A stretch of 64,000 nucleotides of DNA from Actinomycetota bacterium. GTDB taxonomy: Bacteria > Actinomycetota > Actinomycetes > JACCUZ01. The position numbers and the translations under genes are program-made. The stretch spans positions 1 to 64,000 of the forward strand of contig JAVEDI010000042.1 of assembly GCA_030841035.1 (NCBI GenBank). The letters are read 5' to 3'. Below the pieces are notes generated by a model. It ran no database searches and was not told the DNA's origin. It saw only the letters and a program-made list of their open reading frames with translations. Shown here one piece after another: positions 28,452-38,800 of this stretch (its first letter is position 1; each line of letters opens with the position of its first letter).

Positions 28452-29717
28452 GTGTCCGGCAGAACGCAGCCCCGCGAGGCCAGGAAGGTGCGCGACGTCG
28501 TCTTCGTCGACGGCGTGCGGACCCCGTTCGGCAAGGCCGGGGACCAGGGCATGTACGCCGAGACCCGGGCCGACGACCTGGTCATCCGCTGCATCCGCGA
28601 GCTGGTCCGCCGCCACCCCGAGCTGCCGCCGCAGCGCATCGACGAGGTCGCCATCGCGGCGACCACGCAGACCGGCGACCAGGGTCTCACCATCGGACGC
28701 ACCGCAGCACTGCTGTCCGGGCTGCCCACGACGGTCCCCGGCTACGCGATCGACCGGATGTGCGCGGGCGCCATGACGGCAGTGACGACGAGCGCGAGCG
28801 GCATCGCCTTCGGGGCGTACGACGTCGTGGTGGCCGGCGGCGTCGAGCACATGGGCCACCACCCGATGGGCGAGGGCGTCGACCCCAACCCGCGGATCGT
28901 CGCCGAACGGCTCGTCGACCCCTCCGCCCTCGTGATGGGCGCCACGGCCGAGAACCTGCACGACCGCTTCCCCGAGCTGACCAAGCAGCGCGCCGACGCG
29001 TTCTCGGTCGCCAGCCAGCAGAAGCTCGCCAAGGCCTACGCCGAGGGCAAGATCGAGCCCGACCTCGTCCCCGTGGCCACGCGCAGCACGGAGCACGGTT
29101 GGGGCCTGGCCACCGCGGACGAACCGCCGCGCCCCGGCACCACGGTGGCCGATCTCGCCCAGCTGCGCACCCCGTTCCGCCCGCACGGCCGCGTGACGGC
29201 GGGCAACGCCGCCGGTCTCAACGACGGGGCGACCGCGTGCCTGCTCGCCGGCGAGGACACCGCCCTCGAGCTGGGCCTGCCGGTGCGCATGCGCCTCGTC
29301 ACCTTCGCCTTCGTCGGCGTCGAGCCCGAGGTCATGGGTGTCGGACCGGTGCCCGCGACCGAGAAGGCGCTGGCCAAGGCCGGCCTGACGATCGACGACA
29401 TCGGCCTGTTCGAGCTGAACGAGGCGTTCGCCGTGCAGGTGCTCGCATTTCTCGCCCACTTCGGCCTGGCCGACGACGACCCGCGGGTCAACGAGTACGG
29501 CGGCGCCATCGCGCTCGGCCACCCGCTGGCCTCCTCCGGCGTGCGGCTGATGACCCAGCTGGCTCGGCAGTTCGAGGATCACCCCGAGGTGCGCTACGGG
29601 CTGACCGCGATGTGCGTCGGGATCGGGATGGGCGGCGCCGTGATCTGGGAGAACCCGCACTGGTCGGCCGACGCCGATGGCCGAGGCGACCTCGACGCCG
29701 AGCAGGAGAGCGCATGA
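28452..29717 (+). CDS. fadA: Acetyl-CoA C-acyltransferase (thiolase)
   Basis: A 421-residue degradative thiolase that cleaves 3-ketoacyl-CoA to acetyl-CoA and a shortened acyl-CoA. The acylated Cys is in DRMCAGAMTA. The second half shows LFELNEAFA, GGAIALGHPLASSGVR (catalytic His) and TAMCVGIGMGGA (second Cys). The start is GTG. It overlaps the fadB-like gene by ATGA, giving a two-gene beta-oxidation complex. The Cys-His-Cys set is complete. Confidence 0.93.
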   Translation: MSGRTQPREARKVRDVVFVDGVRTPFGKAGDQGMYAETRADDLVIRCIRELVRRHPELPPQRIDEVAIAATTQTGDQGLTIGRTAALLSGLPTTVPGYAIDRMCAGAMTAVTTSASGIAFGAYDVVVAGGVEHMGHHPMGEGVDPNPRIVAERLVDPSALVMGATAENLHDRFPELTKQRADAFSVASQQKLAKAYAEGKIEPDLVPVATRSTEHGWGLATADEPPRPGTTVADLAQLRTPFRPHGRVTAGNAAGLNDGATACLLAGEDTALELGLPVRMRLVTFAFVGVEPEVMGVGPVPATEKALAKAGLTIDDIGLFELNEAFAVQVLAFLAHFGLADDDPRVNEYGGAIALGHPLASSGVRLMTQLARQFEDHPEVRYGLTAMCVGIGMGGAVIWENPHWSADADGRGDLDAEQESA

Positions 29718-31807
29718 GCATGCTGGAGTTCCCCGACGAGGTCGTCACGAGGGCACCGGTCCGCTACGTCTCGCTGCCCGGGGGTGCCGGCACCGGCGCC
29801 CTGATCACACTGGACAACGGCTTCGACCACACCAAGCCCACGACCTTCGGTCCCCGGGGCATGGCGAACATCGAGGCGGCTCTCGACGAGGCCCTCGGCC
29901 GCGAGGACGTCGTGGCGGTCGCGGTCACCGGCAAGCCATTCGTCTTCGCGGTCGGCGCCGACCTCAAGGTCATGCACAGCGCTGCCACGGTGGAGCAGGC
30001 GAAGGAGTACTTCGCCCTCGGGCACCGGGTGTTCCGCAAGCTGCGCGACAGCCGTGTGCCGACCTTCGCGTTCCTGAACGGCGCGACCCTCGGCGGCGGC
30101 CTCGAGCTCGCGCTGCACTGCCACTACCGCACCATCTCCGCCGGTGTACCGGTCCTCGCCTTCCCGGAGGTCTTCCTGGGCCTCGTCCCCGGGTGGGGGG
30201 GCAGCCAGCTGCTGCCCAACCTGGTGGGCGCCGAGAACGCGGTGACGGTGATCGTGGAGAACGCGCTCAACCAGAACCGCATGCTGAGGGGCCCGCAGGC
30301 GTTCAAGCTCGGCATCGCCGACGTGATGTTCGAGCCGGCCGACTTCCTCGAGCAGTCGCTCGCGTGGGCGGCCGGGGTGGTTCGCGGCGACACCCGCGTC
30401 GAGCGCCCCGGCGTCGACCGCGACGAGGCGACCTGGCAGGGCGCACTGGCTCGCGGCAGGGCGCTCGCCGACATGAAGGTGCACGGCGCGACCCAGGCGC
30501 CGTACAAGGCCCTCGAGCTGATAGGCCTCGCGCGGGAGGCGACGTACGACGACGGCACGGCGGCCGAGCGGCGCGCGCTGGCCGAGCTCGCCTTCGGCGA
30601 GGACCTGCGCGCCAGCCTCTACGCGTTCGACCTCGTGCAGCGCCGCGCCAAGCGGCCGGCGGGCGTGCCCGACGCGAGCCTCGCCCGCGACGTGACGAAG
30701 GTCGGCGTCGTCGGCGCGGGTCTGATGGCCAGCCAGCTCGCGCTGCTGTTCGTACGCCGCCTGGAGGTGCCGGTCGTGATGACCGACCTCGACCAGGAGC
30801 GGGTCGAGGTGGGTGTCGGCTACGTGCACGGCGAGGTCGACAAGCTGCTCGGCAAGGGCCGCATCAGCCGGGACAAGGCCAACCGCCTCAAGGCGCTGGT
30901 GACCGGCTCGACGGGAAAGGAGGCGTTCGCCGACGCCGACTTCGTGCTCGAGGCGGTCTTCGAGGAGTTGAAGGTCAAGCAGCAGGTCCTCGCCGAGGTC
31001 GAAGCGGTCGTGACACCCGAGTGCGTGCTGGCGACCAACACGTCCTCGCTGTCGGTCACCGAGATGGCGAGCGGCCTCGAGCACCCCGAACGGGTCGTCG
31101 GCTTCCACTTCTTCAATCCGGTCGCGATCCTCCCGCTGCTCGAGATCGCGCGCGCCGAGAAGACCGACGACGCGTCGCTGGCCACGGCGTTCGCGGTCGG
31201 CAGGACGCTGAGGAAGTCGTGTGTGCTGGTCAAGGACGCACCGGCGTTCGTGGTCAACCGGGTGCTGACCCGCTTCCTCGGCGAGGTGACCAGGGCCGTG
31301 GACGAGGGCACGTCGTTCGAGGTCGCCGACAGGGCCCTCGAGCCGCTCGGTCTGCCCATGTCGCCCTTCGTGCTGCTCCAGCTGGTCGGCCCGGCGGTGG
31401 CCCTGCACGTCGCGCAGACGCTGCACGAGGCGTTCCCCGACCGGTTCTACGTCTCCGACAACCTGGCCAGGCTGGTGGCCGCCGGCAAGTCCGGCGTCTA
31501 CCTGTGGGAGGGATCGACGCCGAAGGTCGACCCGGAGGTCCGGGAGCTGTTCGCAGCAGGCGACGCCCCGCTCGAGGAGGCGCAGGTACGCCGGCGGGCG
31601 CTCGACGCGCTCGCCGAGGAGATCCGCCTCATGCTCGAGGAGGACGTGGTCGCCGACGTACGCGACATCGACCTGGCGATGCTGCTGGGCGCCGGCTGGC
31701 CGTTCCACCTGGGTGGCGTCACCCCCTACCTCGACCGGGCAGGCGTCTCGGAGCGGGTCAACGGCGCACGGTTCCTCGAGCCGGGCGTGGCCAGCCTGCC
31801 GGGCTGA
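29714..31807 (+). CDS. fadB: Multifunctional 3-hydroxyacyl-CoA dehydrogenase / enoyl-CoA hydratase
   Basis: A 697-residue fusion. The N-terminal crotonase domain (about 1-200) has the oxyanion motif AVGADLKVM and LGGGLELALHCHYR. The NAD-binding domain begins near residue 330 with KVGVVGAGLMASQLALLF, where the usual GxGxMG becomes GAGLMAS. The HAD catalytic segment is VVGFHFFNPVAILPLLEIARAEKT with the active His. It is followed by two C-terminal helical HAD domains. It forms the FadBA pair with the upstream thiolase. Confidence 0.93.
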   Translation: MSMLEFPDEVVTRAPVRYVSLPGGAGTGALITLDNGFDHTKPTTFGPRGMANIEAALDEALGREDVVAVAVTGKPFVFAVGADLKVMHSAATVEQAKEYFALGHRVFRKLRDSRVPTFAFLNGATLGGGLELALHCHYRTISAGVPVLAFPEVFLGLVPGWGGSQLLPNLVGAENAVTVIVENALNQNRMLRGPQAFKLGIADVMFEPADFLEQSLAWAAGVVRGDTRVERPGVDRDEATWQGALARGRALADMKVHGATQAPYKALELIGLAREATYDDGTAAERRALAELAFGEDLRASLYAFDLVQRRAKRPAGVPDASLARDVTKVGVVGAGLMASQLALLFVRRLEVPVVMTDLDQERVEVGVGYVHGEVDKLLGKGRISRDKANRLKALVTGSTGKEAFADADFVLEAVFEELKVKQQVLAEVEAVVTPECVLATNTSSLSVTEMASGLEHPERVVGFHFFNPVAILPLLEIARAEKTDDASLATAFAVGRTLRKSCVLVKDAPAFVVNRVLTRFLGEVTRAVDEGTSFEVADRALEPLGLPMSPFVLLQLVGPAVALHVAQTLHEAFPDRFYVSDNLARLVAAGKSGVYLWEGSTPKVDPEVRELFAAGDAPLEEAQVRRRALDALAEEIRLMLEEDVVADVRDIDLAMLLGAGWPFHLGGVTPYLDRAGVSERVNGARFLEPGVASLPG

Positions 31808-31816
31808 GGACCGCGC

Positions 31817-33085
31817 TCACAGCAGCAGCTGCGTCAGCGCGTGGATGGCAAGGCCGGCGAGCGCGCCGACCACCGTGCCGTTGATCCTGATGAACTGCAG
31901 GTCACGCCCGACGGCCAGCTCCACCTTGCGCGCCGTCTGCTCGCCGTCCCAGCGGTTCACCGTGTCGGTGATCGTCGCCGTGAGCTCGTCGCGGTACGTC
32001 GTCACCACGTGGGCCGCGGCCTGCTCGACCCACCCGTCGACCTTGTCGCGCAGCCGCTCGTCGGTGGCCAGCCGCTCCCCCAGCGTGACGAGCCCCGCGG
32101 CGGCGCGCCGACGCAGCTCGCTGTCGGGATCGGCGACGGCATCCACCAGCAGCGACCGGACGGTGGAGAAGAGGTCGCCCATCGCGGCGCGGACCTGCGG
32201 GTGCGACAGCAGCGCGGCCTTGAGCCGCTCGATGCGCTGCACCGTGGAGGGGTCGTGCTGCAGGTCGCGGCCCATCTGCACCAGGAAGCGGTCGACCGAC
32301 CGTCGCAGCGGATGGTCGGGGTCGGCCGCCACCTCGCGAGCCACGCGCAGCATCTCCCGGTGGACGCGCGTGGCCACCGCCTCGTCGACCACCCGCGGTG
32401 ACCACGAGGGCGCCTGCCGGGCCACCGCGTCGACCACGACGTCCCGGTTGTGCTCGAGCCAGGTGTTCACGTGGTCGACGACCAGCTGCACGACACCGTC
32501 GTGCCCACGGTCCTCGACCACCCGAGCGAGCAGCCGGCCCAGCGGGGGGCCCACCGGCGTCGCCAGCAGCCGCGGCAGGAGGGTCAGCTCGAGCACCGCG
32601 CGCACGTCCTCGTCACGCAGCACGCCGATCGCGGCGCGCAGCACTGTCGCGGCCTCGTCGGTGACCCGCCGGGCATGGTCCGGGGCGGCGAGCCAGCGTC
32701 CGAGCCGGCCCGCCACGCCGACCGCGCGGAGCCGGTCGTGCACGACCTGCTCGGAGAGGAAGTTCACGCCTACGAACGAGCTGAGGCCCCGGCCGAGCTG
32801 GTCCTTGCGGGTCGGGATGATGGCGGTGTGCGGGATCGGCAGCCCCAACGGGTGGCGGAACAGGGCCGTCACCGCGAACCAGTCGGCGAGGGCTCCGACC
32901 ATGGCCGCCTCCGCGCCCGCCCTCACGTAGCCCACCCAACCGGCACCGTCGGCCTCGGCGCGTCTCGCCAGGACGTAGGCGAGCGCCGCGAGGAGCAGGA
33001 GGGCCGCCGCGACCGTCTTCATCCGGCGCAGGTCGTGGCGCTGCTGGCGCTCGTCGGGCATCGTCACGCCGCTGAGGGTGCTCAC
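31817..33085 (-). CDS. DUF445 family membrane-anchored protein
   Basis: A 422-residue DUF445 protein. An N-terminal membrane helix (TVAAALLLLAALAYVLARR) is followed by the family block AGAEAAMVGALADWFAVTALFRHPLGLPIPHTAIIP. A long alpha-helical middle follows, with a second C-terminal membrane helix (GTVVGALAGLAIHALTQLLL). The function is unknown in this family. GTG 33085 and ATG 33061 are both possible starts. It is convergent with fadB, with 9 bases between the stops. Confidence 0.85.
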   Translation of the reverse strand: MSTLSGVTMPDERQQRHDLRRMKTVAAALLLLAALAYVLARRAEADGAGWVGYVRAGAEAAMVGALADWFAVTALFRHPLGLPIPHTAIIPTRKDQLGRGLSSFVGVNFLSEQVVHDRLRAVGVAGRLGRWLAAPDHARRVTDEAATVLRAAIGVLRDEDVRAVLELTLLPRLLATPVGPPLGRLLARVVEDRGHDGVVQLVVDHVNTWLEHNRDVVVDAVARQAPSWSPRVVDEAVATRVHREMLRVAREVAADPDHPLRRSVDRFLVQMGRDLQHDPSTVQRIERLKAALLSHPQVRAAMGDLFSTVRSLLVDAVADPDSELRRRAAAGLVTLGERLATDERLRDKVDGWVEQAAAHVVTTYRDELTATITDTVNRWDGEQTARKVELAVGRDLQFIRINGTVVGALAGLAIHALTQLLL

Positions 33086-33213
33086 CGCCCGATTGTGCTG
33101 GGAATCCGAGTCGCCCGCCGCCGGCACGCCGCCGACGACACGCCCGCCGCGGCCCTCCGCAACGGCAGCCGCGGCACCGTGTGCTTGGCTGGTCGCCGTC
33201 GGGAGGGGGCTTC

Positions 33214-33894
33214 GTGAGGCAGGCGGGACGTCGACGGGGGCAGGCCGCCGTCGTGGCGCTGGCGGGTGTCCTGGCCGTTGTCACGGGCGCGCCGGCCGCT
33301 GCTGTCACGCCGGTCCCCCGGGCCCGCGACGGGTTCTCGTCGAGCATCCGCCCGATCGACGCCGCGCTGGCCGCCCGCATGCAGTACTCGTGGCGGCCGG
33401 GCTGCCCCGTCCCTCTCCGGCAGCTGCGCTACGTCACGGTGACCTACGTCGGGTTCGACGGACAGGCACACACCGGCGAGCTGGTCGTACGGCAGGTGTT
33501 CGCCGGCCCCGTGGTGCGTGCCTTCCACCGGCTCTACGACCAGCGGTTCGCGATCCGTCGGATGAGGCTCGTCGATGACTACCGCGGCAGCGACGCCGCC
33601 TCGATGCGGGCCAACAACACCTCGGCGTTCAACTGCCGCCCGGTCACCGGCGGCAGCGGGTGGTCTGAGCACTCCTACGGGCGCGCGATCGACGTCAACC
33701 CCGTACAGAACCCCTACGTCCAGGGACGCACCGTCGACCCGCCCAGGGGCTCGGGCTTCCTGGACCGCTCCCGGCTGCGCAAGGGCATGCTCACCGTCGC
33801 GGCGCGCAAGGCGTTCGCCGACATCGGCTGGGCATGGGGCGGCCGCTGGCACGGGCTGAAGGACTACATGCACTTCTCGTCGACCAACCGATGA
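33214..33894 (+). CDS. Secreted M15 family D,D-peptidase-like protein
   Basis: A 226-residue protein with a signal peptide (RRRGQAAVVALAGVLAVVTGAPAAA) and an M15-type metallopeptidase domain. The zinc motif is SGWSEHSYGRAIDVNP (S-x-H-x6-D) and the final His is in DYMHFSS. A disulfide could link the two domain cysteines. It probably cleaves or trims peptidoglycan stem peptides outside the cell. GGGAGGGGG lies 4-5 bases before the GTG at 33214, which decides the start. Confidence 0.85.
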   Translation: MRQAGRRRGQAAVVALAGVLAVVTGAPAAAVTPVPRARDGFSSSIRPIDAALAARMQYSWRPGCPVPLRQLRYVTVTYVGFDGQAHTGELVVRQVFAGPVVRAFHRLYDQRFAIRRMRLVDDYRGSDAASMRANNTSAFNCRPVTGGSGWSEHSYGRAIDVNPVQNPYVQGRTVDPPRGSGFLDRSRLRKGMLTVAARKAFADIGWAWGGRWHGLKDYMHFSSTNR

Positions 33895-33949
33895 CCGCCG
33901 GACGCCGACGGCCCCTGGGTGGCTGCCTCGGCTGACGCGGGCGCCCCGC

Positions 33950-35080
33950 TCAGCGCTGGACGGGCAGCTCGGCCGGCGCGGACAGCGACGTCAGGGCCGG
34001 GTGGACCTTGGGCGCAGGCGCGGTGCGCGAGAGAGCGACGGCCACACCCACCGTCGCCGCCATCACGACGACCTCCACCGTCGCCACCGCGAGGAAGGCC
34101 CGGGACCGGCCCGCGGCAAGGCGAGGCAACGTACGTCGCCGGTGCCACCAGCCGAGCGCGCCGAGAGAGAGCAGCAGAGCCGACTTGACCAGCAGCACGC
34201 GGCCGTAGTCGGTCTGCCAGAGGTTGGCCGGCGTCCCGACCCGGGTCCACGCGGTGAGGCCGCCACTGACCGTGACCACCGCGAAGCAGACCAGCGCGAG
34301 ACTGCTGAAGCGGGAGACCACGCCGGCCAGCGACGGACCCAGCGCACGGGCGTACAGCACCAGCGCGAGCAGCGAGCCGCACCACAGGGAGATGCCCGCG
34401 ATGTGCAGCCCCAGACCGATGACGCTGACCGTGTGCCGGTCGCCGTGGGCGGCGTGGCCGGTGAACGCGGGCGGCAGCGCCGCGACGAGCGCCACCAGCC
34501 CGAGGGCGGCCGCGCCCGGCCGTCGGGCCGTTGGCCCGGCACAGAACGCGACTACCGCCGCCAGCCAGGCCATCGACAGCAGCGCCTGGGTCTGACCGGT
34601 CGTGAACGCGAACTCGCGCAGCAGGCCTCCCGTGACGACCTGGTCGAGAGGACGGGCCGTGATCTCCGAGATCGTCAGCGGTACGGCGAGCAGGGCGCTG
34701 GCCGTCCAGGCGGTCGCCCACCGGCCGGCGCGACGCAGCAGGCGGCGACTCGTGGCCCCCAGCTGCTCCCCGGAGCGCGGCAGCAGCAGGGCCACGGCCA
34801 CGAGCCCGATGGTGCCCACCGCGGTGAGGTCCACGAACGCCCGTACAGCGGGCAGCGCCCAGGCGGTGAAGGGCCCGGCGTCGGGCAGTCCGGCGATGAC
34901 CGCGGGCCTGCTGCCCCGCACCGCCCAGGTGGTCAGGAGCAGTGCGAGTCCGCTCGCGGCCAGCACCGCGCCCAGCAGGTGCCGTGCCGCCACGGCCGGG
35001 GCCCCCGCGGGCGGCGCGTCGGCTGCAGGCCGCGGCTGACCGGTCACGGACGTGGCGCTCCGGTGCAGGTCGGTGGTCAC
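33950..35080 (-). CDS. copD: CopD family copper-resistance membrane protein
   Basis: A 376-residue protein with about nine membrane helices, belonging to the CopD/YcnJ family that handles copper across the membrane together with CopC. Family-like segments include GHAAHGDRHTVSVIGLGLHIAGISLWCGSLLAL and WQTDYGRVLLVKSALLLSLGALGWWHRRR, with His/Cys candidates in the helices. The GTG start overlaps the copC stop (GTGA), so CopC and CopD are co-translated. Confidence 0.87.
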   Translation of the reverse strand: MTTDLHRSATSVTGQPRPAADAPPAGAPAVAARHLLGAVLAASGLALLLTTWAVRGSRPAVIAGLPDAGPFTAWALPAVRAFVDLTAVGTIGLVAVALLLPRSGEQLGATSRRLLRRAGRWATAWTASALLAVPLTISEITARPLDQVVTGGLLREFAFTTGQTQALLSMAWLAAVVAFCAGPTARRPGAAALGLVALVAALPPAFTGHAAHGDRHTVSVIGLGLHIAGISLWCGSLLALVLYARALGPSLAGVVSRFSSLALVCFAVVTVSGGLTAWTRVGTPANLWQTDYGRVLLVKSALLLSLGALGWWHRRRTLPRLAAGRSRAFLAVATVEVVVMAATVGVAVALSRTAPAPKVHPALTSLSAPAELPVQR

Positions 35081-35649
35081 ACCGCCGCCTCGAGTGCGGG
35101 CTGGGCCCGCATCACCCGGGCGCGCAGCACGATGCTGGCGACCCCGCCGAGCACTGTGAGGACCAGGGCGAGCAGCCCCAGGCGGCTGGAGGAGGTGTCA
35201 CCGGTGCCGGCGGCCGGTGAACCGGCCGCCGGGGTGGTCTGCCCCGCGGATCGCGCGCTGCGGACCGAGAACGTCCAGCCGCCTTCGACCGGGTGCCCGT
35301 CGCCGGACACGACCCGGAACGCGAGACGGTACGTCCCGGCGGGCCCCGCAGCCGACGTACGCTGCGTCACCACGGTCCCGGAGACGGTCGCAGCCCCGAG
35401 CGAGAGGTTCTGGCCGTCGGGGGCGAGCACCCGGACGACGGAGAGCTCCGGCAGCACCGCCTCGTCGAAGACCAGCCGCACCTCGGTGGGCGGCGTGGAC
35501 ACCGAGGCACCGGCGCGGGGCGACGCGTCCAGGAGCTCGTCGTGCGCCGAGGCGGGGGCAACCCCCACGCAGGTCGCGAGCACGACCAGCACGGCGGCCG
35601 ACAACGGGACGCGCCACAGGCGACGTACCTGCCGCGATATCCTCGCCAT
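35077..35649 (-). CDS. copC: CopC domain copper-binding secreted protein
   Basis: A 190-residue protein with a signal peptide ending ASA|HDELLDASP. Mature CopC proteins bind copper through this N-terminal His, and a later His is present in DGHPVEGGW. The CopC domain runs to about residue 125, followed by a Ser/Thr/Gly-rich linker and a C-terminal membrane helix (LGLLALVLTVLGGVASIVLRA). It is thus a membrane-tethered CopC. ATG 35649 is used; 35655 also fits but is only 3 bases from the G-run. The bases upstream (35656-35864) form the shared divergent region with the SARP gene. Confidence 0.85.
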   Translation of the reverse strand: MARISRQVRRLWRVPLSAAVLVVLATCVGVAPASAHDELLDASPRAGASVSTPPTEVRLVFDEAVLPELSVVRVLAPDGQNLSLGAATVSGTVVTQRTSAAGPAGTYRLAFRVVSGDGHPVEGGWTFSVRSARSAGQTTPAAGSPAAGTGDTSSSRLGLLALVLTVLGGVASIVLRARVMRAQPALEAAV

Positions 35650-35836
35650 CCTCATGAACCCCCCAGCCCGGTCGGCGTGCGTCGATGCACCTGCCTGCCC
35701 GTGGGGCAGCAGCACGCAGCGCGCTCTGGGGCCACTGTGCGAACTGCCCGTCACAGCCGCGTCACACTAGGCCGATCGGGGGAACCCGGGTCGAGACTCT
35801 AGAGATTTTCTACAGTGGCCCGAGAAATAAAGGATC

Positions 35837-35872
35837 ATGGCGGTCGTCGGGCGAAGGGTGGGGGATGGCTGA
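35837..35872 (+). other. Possible 11-codon leader ORF before the SARP gene
   Basis: An ATG at 35837 preceded by AAAGGA opens the short reading frame MAVVGRRVGDG. Its TGA (35870-35872) falls just inside the start of the SARP gene at 35865. This layout would permit translational coupling. The surrounding bases are unusually AT-rich for this genome. Evidence is positional only. Confidence 0.3.
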
Positions 35873-38800
35873 GCGGGAGCACGCGATGCCGCACGCCTAC
35901 GAGAGCCTGACCGAGGTCGTCTCCGACCGCATCGAGGTGCGGGTCCTCGGCACCCTTCAGGTCCGTCGCACCGACGGCGAGCTGGTCTCGCCGCGAGACT
36001 GGCGCACCGGCAAGACCGCCGACCTGCTGCGTCTGCTGGCGCTGTCCAACGCCGAGCTCGTGCCGGTCGGCACGCTGCTGGAGGCGCTGTGGCCCTCGGT
36101 CGACGAGCAACGGGCCCGGGCCAGCCTGCGGACCGCCGCCTCGCACCTGCGCAAGATCCTGGGACCCGACAGTGTCGAACGCCACCACGACGGGCTGCGG
36201 CTGGTCGGCGCCTGGGTGGACGCCGGCGCCTTCACCCAGCTGGTCGGCGAGGTCTCGCGACACCGCCGCCAGGGCCGGCTCGCCGAGAGCGTGCGCGCGA
36301 CCCGCGAGGCGGAGTCGCTCTACATCGAGGAGTTCCGCGCCCACGACGCGGACGCCGAGTGGGCGCTCCAGTGGCGCGAACAGCTCGCGCACGCCCACCG
36401 CGCCATGCTGACCGACGCCGCCGAGGCGGCCGTCGAGCTCGGCTGGATGCGTGACGCCGTGGGCTTCGCCAGCCGGGTGCTCGAGCGCGACTACTGCAAC
36501 GAGCGCGCCTACCGTGCACTGATCCAGGGGTACGCCGGGCTGGGCGAGACGGAGCGGGCGCTGCGGACCTTCGAGCGCTGCCGCGCGGTGCTGGCCGAGG
36601 AGCTGGGGGCCGACCCGTCCCCCCAGACCCAGGCCGTGCACCTTCAGGTGCTGCGCGCCGAGCCGGTGTCGGTCGACACCGCGCCCTGGGTAGGCCGGCA
36701 CGCGGAGGTGCAGTGGCTGAGCCAGGTCCTCGAGACGGTCGCGACCTCGCGCCGCGCCGCCGTCGTACGGCTGACCGGGGCCGAGGGCTCCGGGCGGCAC
36801 CGGCTCGTCGAGGAGGCCTGCCGGCGAACCGGCGTACGTGAGCTGGTGCCGGCGACGGGCGTCTCTGGCGACGACCTGCTCCGCCAGGTCGGTGACGGCG
36901 ACGCCGTCGCCGTCGTGCTGCCCGACGCGGAGATCACCGGCTCGGCCGACGGCCGTGACCTGCTCCGGGCGCTCATGCGCTCGCCGGTCCCGGTGGCGCT
37001 GGTCCTGACCGGCGAGCCCCTGGGCGACCAGTCCCCCGAGCTGCCCCTCCCGGACGGGGTGATCGTCGACCTGCGCCACCTCGAGGTCCAGCCACTGACC
37101 GAGGCGGAGACCGAGGGACTGGCCGTCTCGGTCCTCGGTGGCCCGGTGGCTGCCCAGCTGGCCGCCGAGCTGATGTCCGTGTCACGCGGCAACCCCGGGC
37201 GGGCGCTGGAGACCCTCACCGAGTGGACCCGCGGCGGCCGCATCACCGCGACCGCCGGCGGGCTGGTGCTCGCCGCGGTCGACAGCGCCGCGCCGCACGC
37301 CGCCATCGAGCCGATGCTCGCCCGGATCGTCGACCGGCTGGACGCCGGGGAGCTCGAGGTCCTCGCGCTCGCCGCGCTGATCGAGGTACCGATGTCAGTG
37401 GTCGCCCTGGCCGACCTGGTGGACATCGCGGCCACGCCGTCCGAGCGGCGGGCTGCGGTTCAGGCCGCCATCGACCACCTCGCGGACCTCGCCGTCGTGA
37501 CGACCGCGGAGCAGGGCGTCGCGCTGCGTGACCCGGTCCTGCGGCCGGCTGTCGAGTCGTGGCTGCGGCCCGCCGTCCGGCGGCGGCTGCACGTGCGGAT
37601 CGCCGAGCAGGCTCGCGTCTCGCCGGCCGAGCGGGTCCGGCACTGGATCGCTGCGGGCGAGTCGGAGCTGGCCTGCGCCGCCGCGCTGGACGCCGCCCGG
37701 CTCGCGGCCACCGAGGGGCGCTGGTCCGAGGCGCACGACCACCTCCTTCAGGTCTGGCGGCTGGCCGACGCCGACACGTCGCCGGAGGACCGTCTCGACC
37801 TGCACGAGCGGCTCGGCGACGCGTGCACCGCCCTCGGCCGGCGCGAGGAGGCCCGCGAGTCCTACCTCGCCGCGGTCAACCTGTCACGGGCCAACGGCCT
37901 CGAGGCCGTCGGCCGGGTGACGGCCAAGCTGGACAGCGTCGTGGCCGGCGCCCAGCTGCGCCGGCGGGCCTCCGACCGGGTGCGGACCCCCGAGCTGTCC
38001 CTGGTGCCCGTGGCACCCGGCGAGGTCCACGCCGACAGCCAGGACTGGGCGGCGACCCTGCACGAGGTCGAGACCGAGCTGTTGCCGCGACGCGAGTTCG
38101 ACAAGGCGCGCTCGATGGCAGCGCTCGCGGCGACGCGCTCGGCCGATCCCGCCGTCCGGGCGCAGGCGGTCCTGCTCAGCCACCTGCCGGACCTCCTGCT
38201 CGGCAACCCGGCCGCGGCCGAGGAGCCGCTGCGGCGGGCCGCCGAGGAGGCCCGGCTCACCGGTGCGCACGACGCCGCCCGCACGCTGGACCTCGCCCGA
38301 GGGCTCCTCGTGCACGACCGGGGCACCGCCCCCGACCGCCGGCTCGACACCTCCGGCCTCGACGGTGAAGGCGACGGCGCATGGTGCTGGACCACCGTGC
38401 GCATCCTCATCGAGCGCGGCGAGACGACTGCCGCAGCGCTGCTCGAGCCGCGGCTGCCGCTGCCGGGCAGCCGGCCCGTCGTACGCCATCTCGGGATGCT
38501 CTCGTCCGCGGAGCTGCGGCTGGCCAGCGGCGAGGTGCAGGCGGCCAAGTCGATCTTCGAGACGTTGCTGGACGAGGCGCTGCGCGACGGCAACACCTTC
38601 CTCGTGCCGCTGGTCGCCGCTCGCCTGGTCTGCCTCGTCGCCGCGGACGACGTCGACGCCGCGCAGAACTACTTCGACCTGCTCGACCTCGCGTCGGGGC
38701 CGGGTGGCGACCTGCCCCGCGAGCAGGTCTGGCGGCAGCTCGCGCGGGCCGCCATCCGCACGGCGGTCGGCCGCCCTCGCGCGGCTGCTGCTTCGGCCGC

